Source: Paramecium octaurelia (Eukaryota > Ciliophora > Oligohymenophorea > Peniculida > Parameciidae). Taken from it: DNA of 64,000 nt. The notes below the pieces were generated by a model, which was given only the letters and a program-made list of their open reading frames with translations, had not been told where the DNA came from and did not search any database. This document shows, in pieces, positions 12,828 through 27,752 of the stretch (positions are counted from its first letter, which is position 1; each line of letters starts with the position of its first letter). Made by a program: the position numbers and the translations under genes. The stretch spans positions 315,483 through 379,482 of the forward strand of contig CAJJDP010000045.1 of the NCBI GenBank assembly GCA_905182995.1, read 5' to 3'.

Positions 12828-15804
12828 TTCATTGTTCCATTTTAGTTTAATTTCGATGTTCCACCACTTGTTATTGCTGATGTACCAAATACTAATTCTA
12901 TGTTCGCACTTATTCCATGATTGCATTCTAAATGGCATCATGCCATTGATCTAAAAGAAGAGTTGAAGTTGCATTGAACACGAATTCGGAATCGCAATTT
13001 TCATAGCGGATCTAAGTGGAATTAGGATTGTTACTTTAATTGTATGTTATTTACTAGTATCAAAAAGGGGATTCTTAATTACAACAGCCTCTACAAAGGA
13101 TACGAATAGTATAGGTTCTGCATCACCTGGTTTCTTAAATAAGACCAAGCCGACATTTGTTAATATTACAAAGACTTCCTACCAATCACCTTGGAACATC
13201 TTCTTTTTGAATATCTACAACCATCCCATATTCTATGAATATAATCCTTATTTGGAACTCACTCTGAATGTTGGAGTCTTCCCTTGATCTTGACTTGTCT
13301 ACTTTTTAATGACTTAAGAGATGGGTATTTCATCCTTGAGTCCTTTCATTTTTATTTTAAACTAAGCCAAGAATTCCACTTTAAATAATGTAATCTTTTA
13401 GGATGCAAATATTTCAGTTAAAAATGAATTTAATTCGCTTCTTTTAAATGTTTCAATTAAATAATCATCTGAACCTGCTACTTTGATACAACAAATGACA
13501 GGTGAAGCCTTAGATATATTTTGAAATCCTCACCTCTGAAAAAACCAAAGTGTGTATGTTTTTTAATGGAAATGATCTTGACAATTTAGATGGTTTCTTT
13601 TCTCCCTCAAAAATATAGAATGTATGTTCTGTCAAAAATAGGATTCTTCTAGCCTTTTTCCCTTTAGCATCGATTCTATAAACTCCATCAGAAAAACACC
13701 TCTATATTATTGATTTGTATATATTCTTCTCCAATTTCAAGTATTCCATAATCTTGGGATCGTCTCTAATACCCAAAAAATCTCTATAATATAAGATGTT
13801 TTCATCTATCTTTATCTACTGCGTATCTGGAGCCAATTCCTCTAAATTTTTGGTTCCCAATCCCCCCCAAAACTTATCAAATTATTGTAAAAGTTGATTC
13901 TCTTTAGGCTTCTCAATAATAACCTGTTCCTTCTCTTCATTCTCCTCATTTATCACTTCCACAATACTATTCTCGTATTTTGAATTGATTCTAGCATCCA
14001 TCCTACTATTTATCATAGCTGGTTTGTTCCTATGAGCTTTTTATTAATCTGGACTTTAATTGTCCAAATCTTAAACTTCCTCAATCTTCAGAGGCCCGCT
14101 TTGAATTTCTTCTAAGGGATTAAAGGTGCTCCCATATTGATTTGGTCTGATTGAAGACATTCGTTGTGATGAATTTCGGCCGATAATATAAATCTTAGAA
14201 GATGTCATACCACCTCCAATAGACAATTTGCTCAATCTCCCAAGTCCTCCCCCATTCATCTATTATGAGTTGAACATACTTGTTCTAGGAATAAGACTAC
14301 TTCTCAGCTGTTAATTTTCAATATTTGTATTTTCAAACATCTTTTTATAATGAGATACTTCTCTTTTCAATTCTATGATCTATTATTCAAGTCCTTCTTT
14401 TATTTTCTCATAACTCAAATTGACCTCCTCTAATTATTGGTTCTGTTTCTATAAACTATTTATATTGATGATAAAATACTCATCTAATTTGATTTCTAAT
14501 TAATTAATTTATTCTTTATGTTGTTATAAGGATTGCTTAATAGTATCTATATCCTTATTCTGTTGAGATTTGGTCTCTAATTCTTCTATAATTTCCATTA
14601 ATGATTTGTTATTCAATTGTAATCTAGTATTTTCCTTATTCAACTTATTTAACTGTTCTCTTAGATTTTTGGTGTCTAATTACATTTCCTTCAATTCAGT
14701 CTCCAATCTAGTTATACTTTTCAATTCTTCATTGTAAAAGTTAAGTTGTATTTTTAAATCTTTATTCTGATCTTGATATTACTATAAAATAACCTAAAAT
14801 TTACATTAATTTGAGTTTAAAACATATCATTATCTTGTAAACACATTTGAATCTATTAATCCTTATTTTGAATTTCTATTTCAAATTATTACAATTATCC
14901 TGAGGTCAATTCCTTTTCAATAACCAGTTCCTCTATCTTTTTATTTTTGATATCGATATCATTAATTAAATTGGTAATCAATCCTTCGATGCATTAAGTA
15001 GCTTTGTTTATTTCAGTAAGACAGGAAAGACCTGCTTTATTTATAAACTTCTATTTAATTAAATCGGTCTATTGATAAATGATATTTGTGAAATTCCTCC
15101 TATCACTTGATGCAGTAGAAATCACATTAATTTATTTTTAATTGTCTTCCTCACTTGAATAATGATACTCTTCTGCCAGTTATTCAATAGCGTTTGACTT
15201 TCTGCCTTCAACCCCTTTGGATTGTATTCTATTTTGATCATTAATCAATCTCTCCAGGTCATTGGAAAGTTCAAGAATCTCTTCAATTTTAACTTTCTAT
15301 TGACCATCTACAAATGGTTGGATGTATCTCATTATTTCAACAGAATTTATTTTAATGGTTCTCTACAATTCCTTACCCAACCTTTCTAACTCACGATAAT
15401 CAACATGACTGCCATATTTATTGGAGATCAACTTATAGAAATTTTTGAATTGCAGAAGAAAATCATTATTGATGTTCTGTAACATATCCAAAGGCAATCG
15501 ACGAGCACATTTGCCCAGGGTATCCACATTAATTTAAGATTAGGGTGGAATGACTTCTTATTGTAATAAGAATTCAAGAATGACAGTTTCAACTAAGTAA
15601 TATGGAGTGAATGTTACGTGCACAATAAGTCACATTTTATTATTTCTCCTTGATAAACTTATACAGCTATTCTTTAACATTATCATCCAAATCACATCTT
15701 ACATCCAACCTGGCATATTGATCTAATATGTTTGAAAACTCAAGAAGTGTTAGGTATTTATTCTGATAAGTTTATCTGAACTGATCGATCAAGTCTGAAA
15801 ACAT
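12828..15804 (-). CDS. Coiled-coil protein with C-terminal PH domain
   Basis: About 950 aa in six exons; introns 15593-15617, 14782-14804, 13509-13533, 13233-13262 and 13012-13034 (23-30 nt) all keep the frame. The N-terminal ~250 residues are mixed helical, followed by ~250 residues of coiled coil, a disordered Ser/Asn/Arg stretch, then a PH domain over the last ~200 residues. Its closing helix has the typical Trp in LLLDQWHDAIQNAI. PH domains bind phosphoinositides or proteins at membranes. The 3' end is uncertain: with the five T at 12839-12843 the frame runs on through AT-rich DNA to TGA 12659-12661, whereas one T fewer would stop at TGA 12828-12830, right after the PH helix. I give the second as more likely. 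Confidence 0.75.
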
Positions 15805-15866
15805 AATAAATGATTAATTAGTCTATTTAAGTTGTTTTAAATTATATATAAATTCTCTGATTTAAA

Positions 15867-16933
<1,067 letters not shown>

Positions 16934-18752
16934 TTGAAATTTTCTTTTATAATAAAAATAATATAAGACTAAATTACAATTACGACACCATCTTAGAAAT
17001 CAGAGGTTCTACTTCCAAAATCAAATAGCTCTGCCATAAGATGATACTCTTTCAAAGGAAAACTATAGAATAAGGCAACAATATTGTAATTACTTGGCCT
17101 GAGCATGACAAAAATTATAACTTGGGTGATACTATTAATGGATTGAGAATCAATATAAATTCTGATCAAAAGGCTTTTTTTCTAAATTAAAATATTTCAA
17201 TTAGTAGTCGAATTTTAAATCAAATAGATAAACTGTGAGATAATTATTTTATAATGAAATAAAATGGAATAAAAATAATAATAATTATAAATCAAGAAGT
17301 ATCAAAATATATTTGGTTATTAACATATAAGGAAAGTTGATATAAAGATTTAAAAATAAATATGAAAATGAAAATCATTCAAAAATAATTCTAAATCTTT
17401 TAAAATTATAATAAAAAGTGTAAAAAAATAGATGAGTTTATTGTCAAAGTATTACGAGGGCTTTGCCAAACTGTTTTAGATTGATTGATTGCAGCAAACT
17501 TTAAATTTGAAATCATCCACTATGAATTATAAATTATAATAAGGGACATTTATTGAATGTCAAATTAAAATTGAGTCTATTAAATTACATTTTTATTTTA
17601 TAAATTAAAATGGAATTATCATTTAATAATATTTTTATAAGTTCCTAAATATTTATATGATAAAATGATATATTTAATAGGAAGAAAAATTCTACATAAC
17701 TTAATAGTAGAAAAATTAAGCTCGATATTTTAAATTGCAAATTGATACTACAACAAAAAGATCATATGGTCTAGGAGATTTAATAAATTAATCTTTATAA
17801 TACGATAATTGATGGTATTAAAAAATAAAATTTTCCTTTATTATAAATGTAGGTTCCAAGAGCAGATTTACTTTAACTTTCTGTTACTCCCAAATTAGAA
17901 TAGTAATACTCTGTTTCATTATGATAAATAGTCAAATGAAATAGATATTGAAGATTCTCATGCTTCAGATTGATAATTAGGATGGGTTTAGATTAAATCA
18001 AAATATTTCTATCAATCCTAATATATAATTATATAATTTAATTTTATATAAATTATTAAATTATTTCATATAAGAATCAATGTAAAACTAGTTCTTACTT
18101 TTAAACTATGCTGGTAACTCAGGAGTAGTATATCTAAGAAGTATGAGAGCTAGAGATGGAATTATTTGTAATTCAACAAATTTTTAAAAAAAAGAAATAA
18201 TTTCATTAACAAATATATTTTAGAAAGTATTGAGCCTTCTGATAAAAAACTCAAATCATGCCTTTAAAGGGAATTTTCCACTTATTCCAAAGTTAATTTA
18301 TTTTCTTATGAAATGATTTATATATTCTAAAATCACATTTCTCTCCCATAATATTAAGATTGTTTGAGTTTTTGTTCTAGAATTTTTAATTATGAAATAA
18401 AAAAATGCTAATCCGTCTAATTGAATTTAACACACGTTTTTTATAATTAAAATAATTTTTATAAATTGATAAAAGTTGTTAAGCCTTTGTGTTAGTAGCT
18501 TTCCATTTGAAAAAAGCAACCATAACTACACAGAAAGAAAAGAAATGAGAAGATAAGTTGTTTTTAAAAAAAAAAATTATAAAAATTCTTCGAGTCTAAT
18601 TAGTTTACAATTTAATTGTTTTCATGAGAATATCAGTCTCAAGATCATTTAACGATGGTTTCTTAGAAAAAAATTGTATAAAGAATAATTGTATTAATTA
18701 TAGACAATTGTTTTTCTTTTGATATTAATTTAGATTATTTTTGTTAATTCTC
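16934..18752. other. 1.8-kb AT-rich island without an intact gene
   Basis: No ORF of useful length on either strand. A few short protein-like scraps are visible: minus-strand near 17000-17110 (MLRPSNYNIV...), plus-strand near 17433 (MSLLSKYYEGFAKLF), plus-strand near 17850 (VPRADLLQLSVTPK) and plus-strand near 18110-18170 (YAGNSGVVYLRSMRARDG). They are in different frames and broken by TGA. They may be decayed gene pieces. The rest is simple AT-rich sequence containing the promoters of PP1 and the ABC transporter. Confidence 0.6.
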
Positions 18753-21700
18753 ATGAGTGATGCATATCCAGTTAAAAAACAACAAGAAATACAGAGTACT
18801 TCATTGTAATAAGATATTCGAACGAATAATTGGACGCCTACTACATTAATTTAATAATAGACTTAGTCATAGCCAGAATGTTAGCCATTATAGTAGGAAG
18901 AGTCAAGTCAACCTTCTATGTTGACTATTCATAAAGAGGATGATGTTAGATTTTATCCTTACTATCTTGGAGAGAAGAGTTGGATGATAACAAAGTTTTT
19001 ATTTATACATCTGACAGTATACTCATTATTGTTAAAGAAACGCGTATTAGACAAAGGAAATAAGATTACAGAAAAGCACTTGCCTAAATTATCACCTTAG
19101 GAAGACTTAAGTGAAACGGTTCAAGATTCATAAAAAAAAATCAATTAAAAATATAAAATAACACGTGGTGACTTAGTTAAAATTATTTTTTTTGGTGAAT
19201 TAAGGTTGATAAGTTTGGGATGTTTTTTTGCAAATGTGTTAGAAGCTGTTGTAAGAAATGGAATTTCAATGGTCATGAGTAGGGTAATTACCAGTGCTGC
19301 AAATGATGAAAGAGATAATGCGTATGGATTCGCTGTATTATTGGTGTTTCTGAATCTCGTTGGAGTTTTTGCAAGGCACCATAGTTATAATTTGTCAATG
19401 ATTTTCTCATCAAAAGCTAGGTTGACACTTATAAATTTAGTCTACCATAAATTAACTGAATTGAGTGCATATTCCATGAAAGAGGCAAATATAGGCAAAA
19501 TTTTAAATTTGATCTCTGGTGATATCAATTATCTTGAATATGTGTTTATTATGGTATTCTAGAGCAGCGTATGCTTCATATCAATGATTTTTGGATGCTA
19601 CATTCTCTGGGATAGATTTAATGGACCTATTGGAATAATTGCACTTGCTATTATATTTGTTGCCTATCCCATTTAAATACTGTTATAAACCTTTAATTCT
19701 GAGACACTTAAAACTTCTAAGCAATATTAAGATCGAAGATTAAAACTCACAAATGAACTTATTGAAGGAATCAGACTTATTAAAATGTATGCATGGGAAC
19801 AAGCCTTCAATAAAATGATATCGATAATGAGACAATAGGAATATATTTGTTTATTAAAAATTAGTTTTAGATCAGCTGTTGATAGATTATTTAGTTTAAT
19901 TTCTTAAGTTTGGTCAAGTTTTATTTTCTTTGTTATTTTGTATTATGGAGGTTTCAGAAAAACTATGAGTGTGGCTGAAATGATTTCAACAATTCAATTG
20001 CTTACGTTCTTTAAAATAAGCTGCGTTTATATGGTTTCTTATGGAATTTAATCAATAATTCAAATAAAAGTGTCATTTCAAAGAATAGTAACTATTTTAA
20101 ATATTGAAAATTCAGAAATGACAAATTTGGATAGAATTCAATTGAAATCAGATAATAATAAATAAATCTAGGATTACATCGGTCCGAGAATTCAACTTTA
20201 AAATTTCTCTTCATTCTGGTCAAGTAAAGTCACAAATAATACAAAACCAGTTCTTAAAAATTTGACCTTGGATATCGAAGCAGGAGAGATTTGGGCTTTT
20301 ATTGGAAAGGTTGGCTGTGGAAAATCAACTCTCCTTAGTGCTTTCCTTTATGAAATTCCTGCGTATAAAGGATCGTTCAAAATTGATGGTTAAGAGGCAA
20401 ATAAGGGTGCGTTAAGTATAGCTTATGTTGAATAAGAACCATTTATCTTTCCAGACACAATTAAAAGAAACATCCTGTTTGGTAGACCATTTGATAAGGC
20501 TTTGTATCAAAAAGTTTGTTGGAATCTGATTTATCTTTGATGAAATTTTAAGATCTTACTGAAATTGGAGAAAGAGGCACGACTCTCTCTGGCGGCTAAA
20601 AAGCTCGTTTATCTTTGGCTAGAGCTTTATACTAATAGGCAGACTTGTATTTATTCGATGATCCTTTATCTGCTGTAGATGCAAATGTAGCTAAAAATAT
20701 ATTCCACATGGCTATCAAGGAATTCATTTTTGAATATCAGATATAAAGAAACCCTAATAAGAAAAAACCAATAGTTATTTTGGTCACTCACTAAGTATAA
20801 TATGCAGTCGAATGTGATAAAATTGGGATATTAAATGATGGAGAATTAATCGCCTAAGGAACTTATGAAGATATTAAATCAAATTTATACATGATTAACG
20901 AAGAATTAGTTTAATAATTAAACAAAACAAAAGAGTCAGTAAAATAAGACTTTATTAGACCACAATTCTAAAAGAGAACAAAAATAATTAATTCTGAATC
21001 TAATCATCTTATAAGTAAAGAAGCTGATTAATAATCATTAATTACTTTTAAAACATATGCTAGATACTATAAATTTTGGAATTTGATAGTAATTTTCTGT
21101 ATTTTAAGTTTAGAAGTTGGTTCAGAAGTGCTTATTAATTTCTATTAGAGAATTATTTCTCTTTTCGAAGAGTATTAAAAAGATAATGATATAGACAATG
21201 CATTTTATCTTCTAGGAATACTAACTTTAGGGCTTCTTCTTACTAATTTAGTGAAATATGCATTAAACACATATTCTGTTTAAACGTCTACTTAACAAAT
21301 GCATCAGTAAATGCTGAAATTTTTAACCTTGGCACCAGTTTCATATTTCGATGTGAATCCTTCTGGAAGAATTATAAATAGATTTTCAAATGATTTATCT
21401 TTGTGTGATAATTAAACAAACTCTGTTAGTTTAGATGTTTTGGAAATTATGGGTGGATTTTTGTTTGCTTTAATTACTTTAGCTATTTTATAACCATACT
21501 TTTTGATTATGATTGTTTTTATTATCCTTATCGATCTTTATTAGTTTAGCTATGCAAAGAAGATTATCAGTTAACTTAAAGAAGTTGAACTGATGTAAAG
21601 AAGTCCTTTATTTGATTTCCTTAAGAAAATTTTAGGAGGTGTCATATAAGTTAGAGTTTATGGATAGTAGGCATGGTTTAGACAATAGTTTTTAGAGATT

Positions 21701-22834
21701 TCAAACAAATGTAATCTTTATTCTTTAACATATTATTATTCTTCAAGATCTCTTGGATTTAATCTGGATATAGTAGGATTTATAGCTTAAACAGTTGGTA
21801 TATTTATTTTTGTTAAATTGAATTATGATAATGTTGCAATTTTGTCTCAAGGGTTATTACTCTTAATTACCTATAATGCTTCTTTATAATGGGGATTAAG
21901 GCAATTAATTACTTTTGAAACCTAAATGAACTCTTATAACAGAATGTTTTAGATCATCGATATAGAACCAGAGGCTCCTCATGTAGTGGAAGAAGATTCA
22001 AAATATCCAGATTTTCCAAAAGATGGGCGAGTTAAATTTGAAAATGTTTATATGAGATATAGAGAAAATTGCGAATTAGTGTTGAAAGGATTATCATTTG
22101 AAATTTAAAGTGGTGAAAAGATAGGTTGTGTTGGAAGAACAGGAGCAGGAAAGTCTTCAATTTTGTAAGCAATCTTTAGAATGTCAGAAATTGAAAAGGA
22201 TAAAGAATCACATTTATTAATTTCAGGCTTAGATGTTAGAAAATTAGGATTGCATAAATTACGAAGCAGCATTGGAATCATTCCTTAATCACCTTTCTTA
22301 TTTACAGGAACTATTAGAAGAAATTTGGATCCTTTTGATAATTTTACTGATGAATAATTATGGAAGGCTTTAGAATAAACAGACCTAATAAACTACGTAA
22401 AAGCATTTTAAAATGGTCTCTAAACTGATATGAGTGATGTTAATTCAGTTTTTTCTGTTGGCTAAAAATAATTAATTTGCTTGGCCAGAATTGTTCTTTT
22501 ATAAAAGAAAATAATCGTTTTGGATGAGGCAACCGCAAATGTTGATATGAAAACTGATGATTTTATTTAAGAAACCTTAAAAAAGAAATTTTCAGATTGC
22601 ACTTTAATTACCATTGCACATCGATTAAACACAATTGCTGATTATGATAAAGTAATGGTTGTAAATGAAGGATAAGTGATTGAATTTGACACTCCTTTTA
22701 ATCTATTAGCTAATTCAATTAATTCAACCTTTGTAGATAAAAGTACAGAATTTTCTAGATTAGTTAAAAATACTGGTGATTAGAATGCTTAAGCAATTTT
22801 TGATATTGCTTATTCAAAATATGTAAAATAGTGA
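18753..22834 (+). CDS. ABCC/MRP-type ABC transporter, frame broken in NBD1
   Basis: About 1360 codons without introns. Order: polar N-terminus, first membrane domain, NBD1 (Walker [10 protein letters not shown], signature [15 protein letters not shown], Walker [12 protein letters not shown]), second membrane domain, NBD2 (Walker [10 protein letters not shown], degenerate signature SVGQKQLICLAR, Walker [11 protein letters not shown], switch His in ITIAHRL). The order and the DDPLSAVD motif place it in ABCC (multidrug-resistance proteins exporting glutathione conjugates and anions). The reading frame shifts at 20511-20520: the upstream frame meets TGA just after, while homology resumes at LESDLSLM in another frame, and about four family residues are missing. 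No GT..AG intron repairs it. Either a small deletion (pseudogene) or an assembly error. Confidence 0.88.
20511..20522 (+). other. Frame break inside ABCC NBD1
   Basis: Between ...LYQKV and LESDL the frame changes by one base, and a short stretch usual in this family (the EAC-like residues before the leucine) is absent. The downstream frame then runs cleanly for about 770 codons. Confidence 0.75.
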
Positions 22835-23207
22835 TTTTTATTAATTTCTTATAAGATATAATAATTAAAGATTCTTCTTGTTTATTATTAATTATTTAAT
22901 AATTCAGATAATCTCTACAAAAGGCAATTGCGAAGCGATTTGCTTTCTCCTTTGACAAGTTTAAAAATGGCAGATAAATCATATACTAAAAATTTATCAT
23001 TCTTTTCTGTCCTTTTAATTCAAATCTGAATAATAAATTAAATAACATAATGATATTTATATTAAGAATAAAGAAAAATTAAATTTATAAATATTTTTAA
23101 TGAAAATTCTTTTGAAGGATACTTAGACATATTTGAAAAAATAGATACAAGTAATTGATATATTATACTAAATTTTGGAAAAATGAAAAAAATGAATGAT
23201 TTCTTTA
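22835..23207. other. Intergenic with a possible coding scrap
   Basis: 373 nt between the convergent ABC-transporter and LTN1 stops. On the minus strand at about 22900-22990 one frame reads DLSAIFKLVKGESKSLRNC, which is protein-like but has no start and no continuation. Otherwise AT-rich with no recognisable element. Confidence 0.4.
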
Positions 23208-26200
23208 TCATAAAAATTAGCTCTTGCATAAGGGGCAATCGCTTTTGTTGCTACTATGAAACCATTTCTAAATACAAGTTGAATGAAATTTGTGTTTGCA
23301 TGTTCTACAAGCCATCTTAGGAAACTCTCCATTCTAATGGATTATATAATAGCATATAGCACATTCTTCTAGATCTAAAATGAATAATTAATTAAATTTA
23401 TACCTTAGAACTATTAATCAATATTTTTCTTCCATAGTTTCAATGCAGTTAATATAGTATCATTTTCATTTTATAAAATCATTCTTATCATAAGACTCCA
23501 CTTTTTTAATTTATCTTCACTAATCTTCACTCCTTTCTTAGTTTCTACTTTTAAAGGTTTCAAAGGAAAACCAACTGGAACTTAAATAAGGATTTCTATT
23601 TTCTATTCTTCCTTTTAGTAGGTGGCAGTTATTTCTTATTGATTCTTAGAAATGAAAATATCAAAACCTTCACTACGCCATTCTTCTTAATTTAATTCAA
23701 TCAATTCTATTTCCCTTGTGTAGATTGCTTTACTAATAATCTATAGTAAATCTTCTAATTATTTTTTCTGAGTAGTATTGCATTCTTAATTGTACCATTA
23801 CTTAAAATAACTCTATTAAGCAACAATAAACTAATAAAATGAAATGACAATCATCTTTAATAATTCAGATTGATCATCTTAGATTACCATTAGGTTTAAA
23901 TCCTATTAATAAATTTCCTTATAATTAAATCTTGCCATGACTCCATTGTCGTTTAAGAATTGTAATATATATAAAAGATTGCTTAAATAAGTAGGATACT
24001 TATCTTTGAATTGAGCACAGTTCTTATTCTATAAAACAACTAGCCAAGCAAGTAAATTGGTTAATATTTTACCATCAAGAGGGAATGTTATGATATCTTC
24101 CACATCCTCCTCATCTTCTTGTCTCAATCTTCTCATTTCTTCTTTTTTCATGTCAAATCCATCCAAAAGTGCATTCAAACCACTATGATCTTATATGTTC
24201 TTTAATGCAATAAATGCAGCCTTTTAGATACTAATGAATGGACATTATAATAATTGATAATATATTGTATCATCGATCTTCTACCATTATTCCATCTGAA
24301 TACAACGCAATAGAGTTTCTGCATATTCTATAAAGAGAGTATCATTTTGTTCATCCATAAACTCTGGATTTGGATTTTCACAAAATTGAATTATTTACAA
24401 TAAAGAATCTGTTAATTCAAAATTAAGATAATCTATAAATTCTATTGGAAATGCTTCAATAAAGTTCAATATTTTTCTCACAAATTAAAGTGCTGATACA
24501 ATACTGAATGAGTAGAATCGTTTCAATTGAACATTCGATGAAAACAATGACCTAAACAAATTGTTAATCTATTTAATGTAGGCAGCAAAAGGTGTGATTG
24601 TTTTTCTTTCGCAAATTAAATTTATAAAATCAAAAGCAACCATTTTATCATAATTTGATTCCAAATTCATATCAAATAACTATTAAATTGTTTAATCTAA
24701 CTCTCCTTCATCTTCTAATTCTAATAGATTTGCCTACTATCTTAACATAAGAGTATACAAATCCAGGTATGAAATTTGCTTATTCTGATGATAAGTCTTT
24801 AAAACATTTTCGAATTATTTCTTTAAATCCACTAAATTTATTATTTATCTTATAGTTATCAATTTATTGATATTATTAGTTTCCAAAGCTAATTTCAGTT
24901 ATTCTACAATTAATTAAGCTAATAAATCTGTTTATTTTGATCTGTAATTATTTTCCCTCTCCTCTATTGTTATCTGCTTTATTAGGTTTTTTAGTGCCAC
25001 TCCATAAATTATGTCAGTATTGTTAAACAGAACCTTTATAAGGTCCAAGCTTTTTGATTCTTATTGTTCATAAGAATCTAAAAAGATGGGAATTATTTGA
25101 TTACCAAGGATATTTTATATAAATCTCTTCAATTTATGATCATAAAGCATTATAGATGAATAATTAGATGCTAAAAACAAAGCTAATAAATCCAATTAGT
25201 TATTTTAATACATTTTTTTAAAGTGATCTTGTGGAATTTCAATCAGAGACAAGATTTTCCAAGATATAGAACTTTAAAAGTTAAAATTTAAAAATTATAA
25301 TAAATCTTGGCTGCTTAGTTATTATACAAAGAGATCTTAAAAGAAATAAAGATGTTATTGCAAAGTTTCAGTTTTTATGGATGGCAAAATAGTTTAGAAA
25401 AACTGAACAAACATATCCTAATATTTTTTGTTTATTAATTTATAAAGGAAAGCACCTTTTTGGCTTTAGTTCTTCAAATATAATTGGAGTAGAACGTCAA
25501 ATATTAATTACTATGGTTGTAATTTATTCATAATGTATGATAATTCCTCAAATATCTATAGGTAATTTTTATCCATAGTCTTAATAACTTACTAGCCTAT
25601 TTATGAATACTTTTAAATAAGTATGTTTAAAATTTATTAATTAGCGTTTTTAATAATGCAAGGAATAAATATTTTCTAACTTAAATTTGTGATACTTAGT
25701 GATTGACTTAAAAATTTTGTTACAAAAGTTTCTTTTTATTACAATTATGAATTTTTAACGTACTTCTCAATGAGATTGTACTCTTACTATGAATCTTTCA
25801 TGGTTAAATACTTTTAATAAAATTATGGATCAAGGCTTGCATCAACCAAATTGTGTAAACAAATCCATTTTAACTTGAAATTTTACTATTCTTCTTTTGG
25901 GATTACTTATTTATATTCTTGATTGATAATCTTCTCTAATACGGATTCAATTATTAACTGCTCATTAATTCTCTATAAATTATATATATAAATTTTAATT
26001 TAGGCGCATTTTTTCAATAATTATTCTGAAGTAACAAGTTCAATTGAATTGAATAAATTATTAATTAATTCTTGGATCTTTTAACCAAAATTATCTTTTT
26101 TAAAATTCTTAGAAATAGGAATTATTTCAAAGAGCAAAGATCCTTTTTCGAAATCATTATTATTATAGATTTCATCAAATACTAAGATCAAATATTGTTA

Positions 26201-27752
26201 AACAGTTTTATATGCAGGACTCTCTTCCTTAACTTTGAGTAGTTATTAAATTATGTTTACAAATACTTGATAATCATCTAATTAAAGAGTCTTGAACTCA
26301 GCCATAATAGCCTTAATAATTTCATTTAAGAATTCTTATTATTCCTATTTGACTTTTAATATATTCAAAAACTACAGTAAACTAAAAGGCACTTATTTAT
26401 ATGGATTATGATTATAAGCTTAAACACCTTGTTGAGATAGCGTACTTTATAAGACTGATTTGATTGATTGGACAACGATATTTTTAACTTATCCAAAACA
26501 TTAATTATATTGCATCAGAGGAGGAATCATTCTTTTACAAACTAAAAAGTAGAGTGTTTCAAAATAACTATTGATTAAATTTTCTGAAAAAAATCTACTT
26601 TCTTCATGAGTAATACCTGACAAGATAGCATTTAATAACTTTGTCATTGATGCCAATTTTTATCTGTAAACTTCTTCCTTTTTAATATCAACCACACCAT
26701 ATATTGGGTTTAGTGATACAAATACAACCAATTAATCATACAATAATTTTCCAACACCAAAACCAGCCTTGGATATTAATTCCAAAGATTTATTTTCTAG
26801 ACCTGAGAGTTTTAAGATTTAATCCTATTAAACTTTTTAGAATAATTTAGTAACAAATCCTTTCCATAATGAACTTACAATTAATCGATCTTTCTATTCA
26901 AAAAGTTAAACTGTTTTTTTGAGCAATTGATCACTTTTATGAAGGACAAAAGGAGCTGAAACCTCATTAGACAATAGAAAATGAATTGTTTCAATGATAG
27001 TTGCGACAATTCTTGTTTTTTAAGTATTGAGTAATTCTACAATTATGGTAGTTTTATTAGTAAAATCAAGCAATTTCATAATTTATTCTATGAAGTTATT
27101 GTCAGGATTCCATTATATAGCTGTTTTAATAGAATTAATTGCTGATACTTTCAATCTCTCATAGATATGATCAACCTTTTCATCTTCTAAATTGGATTCT
27201 TATTTGATTGTAGCAATTGAAAGGGATAGGTACAACTTTAAGTCGACTATGTATTGATCACTGCACATTTTGATAGCTTATGTTTATTTTTCTTTAGTTG
27301 GGAAAGCAATTTAAAAGGCATTCAAAGCAGCTGTTGAGATCTAATTAATGTTTGGAGTAGATTTGTACTTCTGAATTGTAATCATTGATCATAATAAACC
27401 ATTATGGGAACAATGTCTTGAACTTCTTGGATAATGACTTTTTTCCATATTCACAAATTATGGATAAAACTTAATTGGCCAATTCTAAAACTCTTCTTTC
27501 ATACTCATTATCAACATATCTTCTATATATATTTACAAATGTAGGTGTAAATTAATCGAAGAATTCATATGATTTATTTGGTAATAGACTTTTGAGTTCT
27601 GATAATGTTTTGCTTTTGGTTGTCTCGCTTTTCTTTTGGAGACCATGTACAACCTTTTGGATCTCTGGATCTGTAATCACATCTTGTTCGATTTCGCCTT
27701 TCAAATATTGATTAGCTAATTAGCTGAATAAGTTCGTGGTTTGATTGATCAT
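23208..27752 (-). CDS. LTN1: Listerin E3 ubiquitin ligase (ribosome quality control)
   Basis: About 1480-1500 residues, usual for Listerin/Ltn1. The N-terminal domain shows the family pattern LQKKSETTKSKTLSEL, then FTPTFVNIYRR and ERRVLELANQ, then the helix STAALNAFQIAFPTKEKQ, which only comes into frame when the 28-nt intron 27341-27368 is removed. A long HEAT-like helical middle follows, and the C-terminal variant RING is unmistakable: ECAICYYIIH, ACRTCKHKFHSTC, KWFHSSNKSDCPLCKSQF. Listerin ubiquitinates nascent chains stalled on 60S subunits. Other short introns in the body were not all placed. The first ~660 nt of the gene (27092-27752) are repeated exactly at 28344-29004. Confidence 0.92.

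Noticed and set aside
18741-18760. Germline IES remnants or telomere repeats in the AT-rich islands
   Set aside because: No TA-bounded consensus ends and no C4A2/C3A3-type telomere repeat were recognised.
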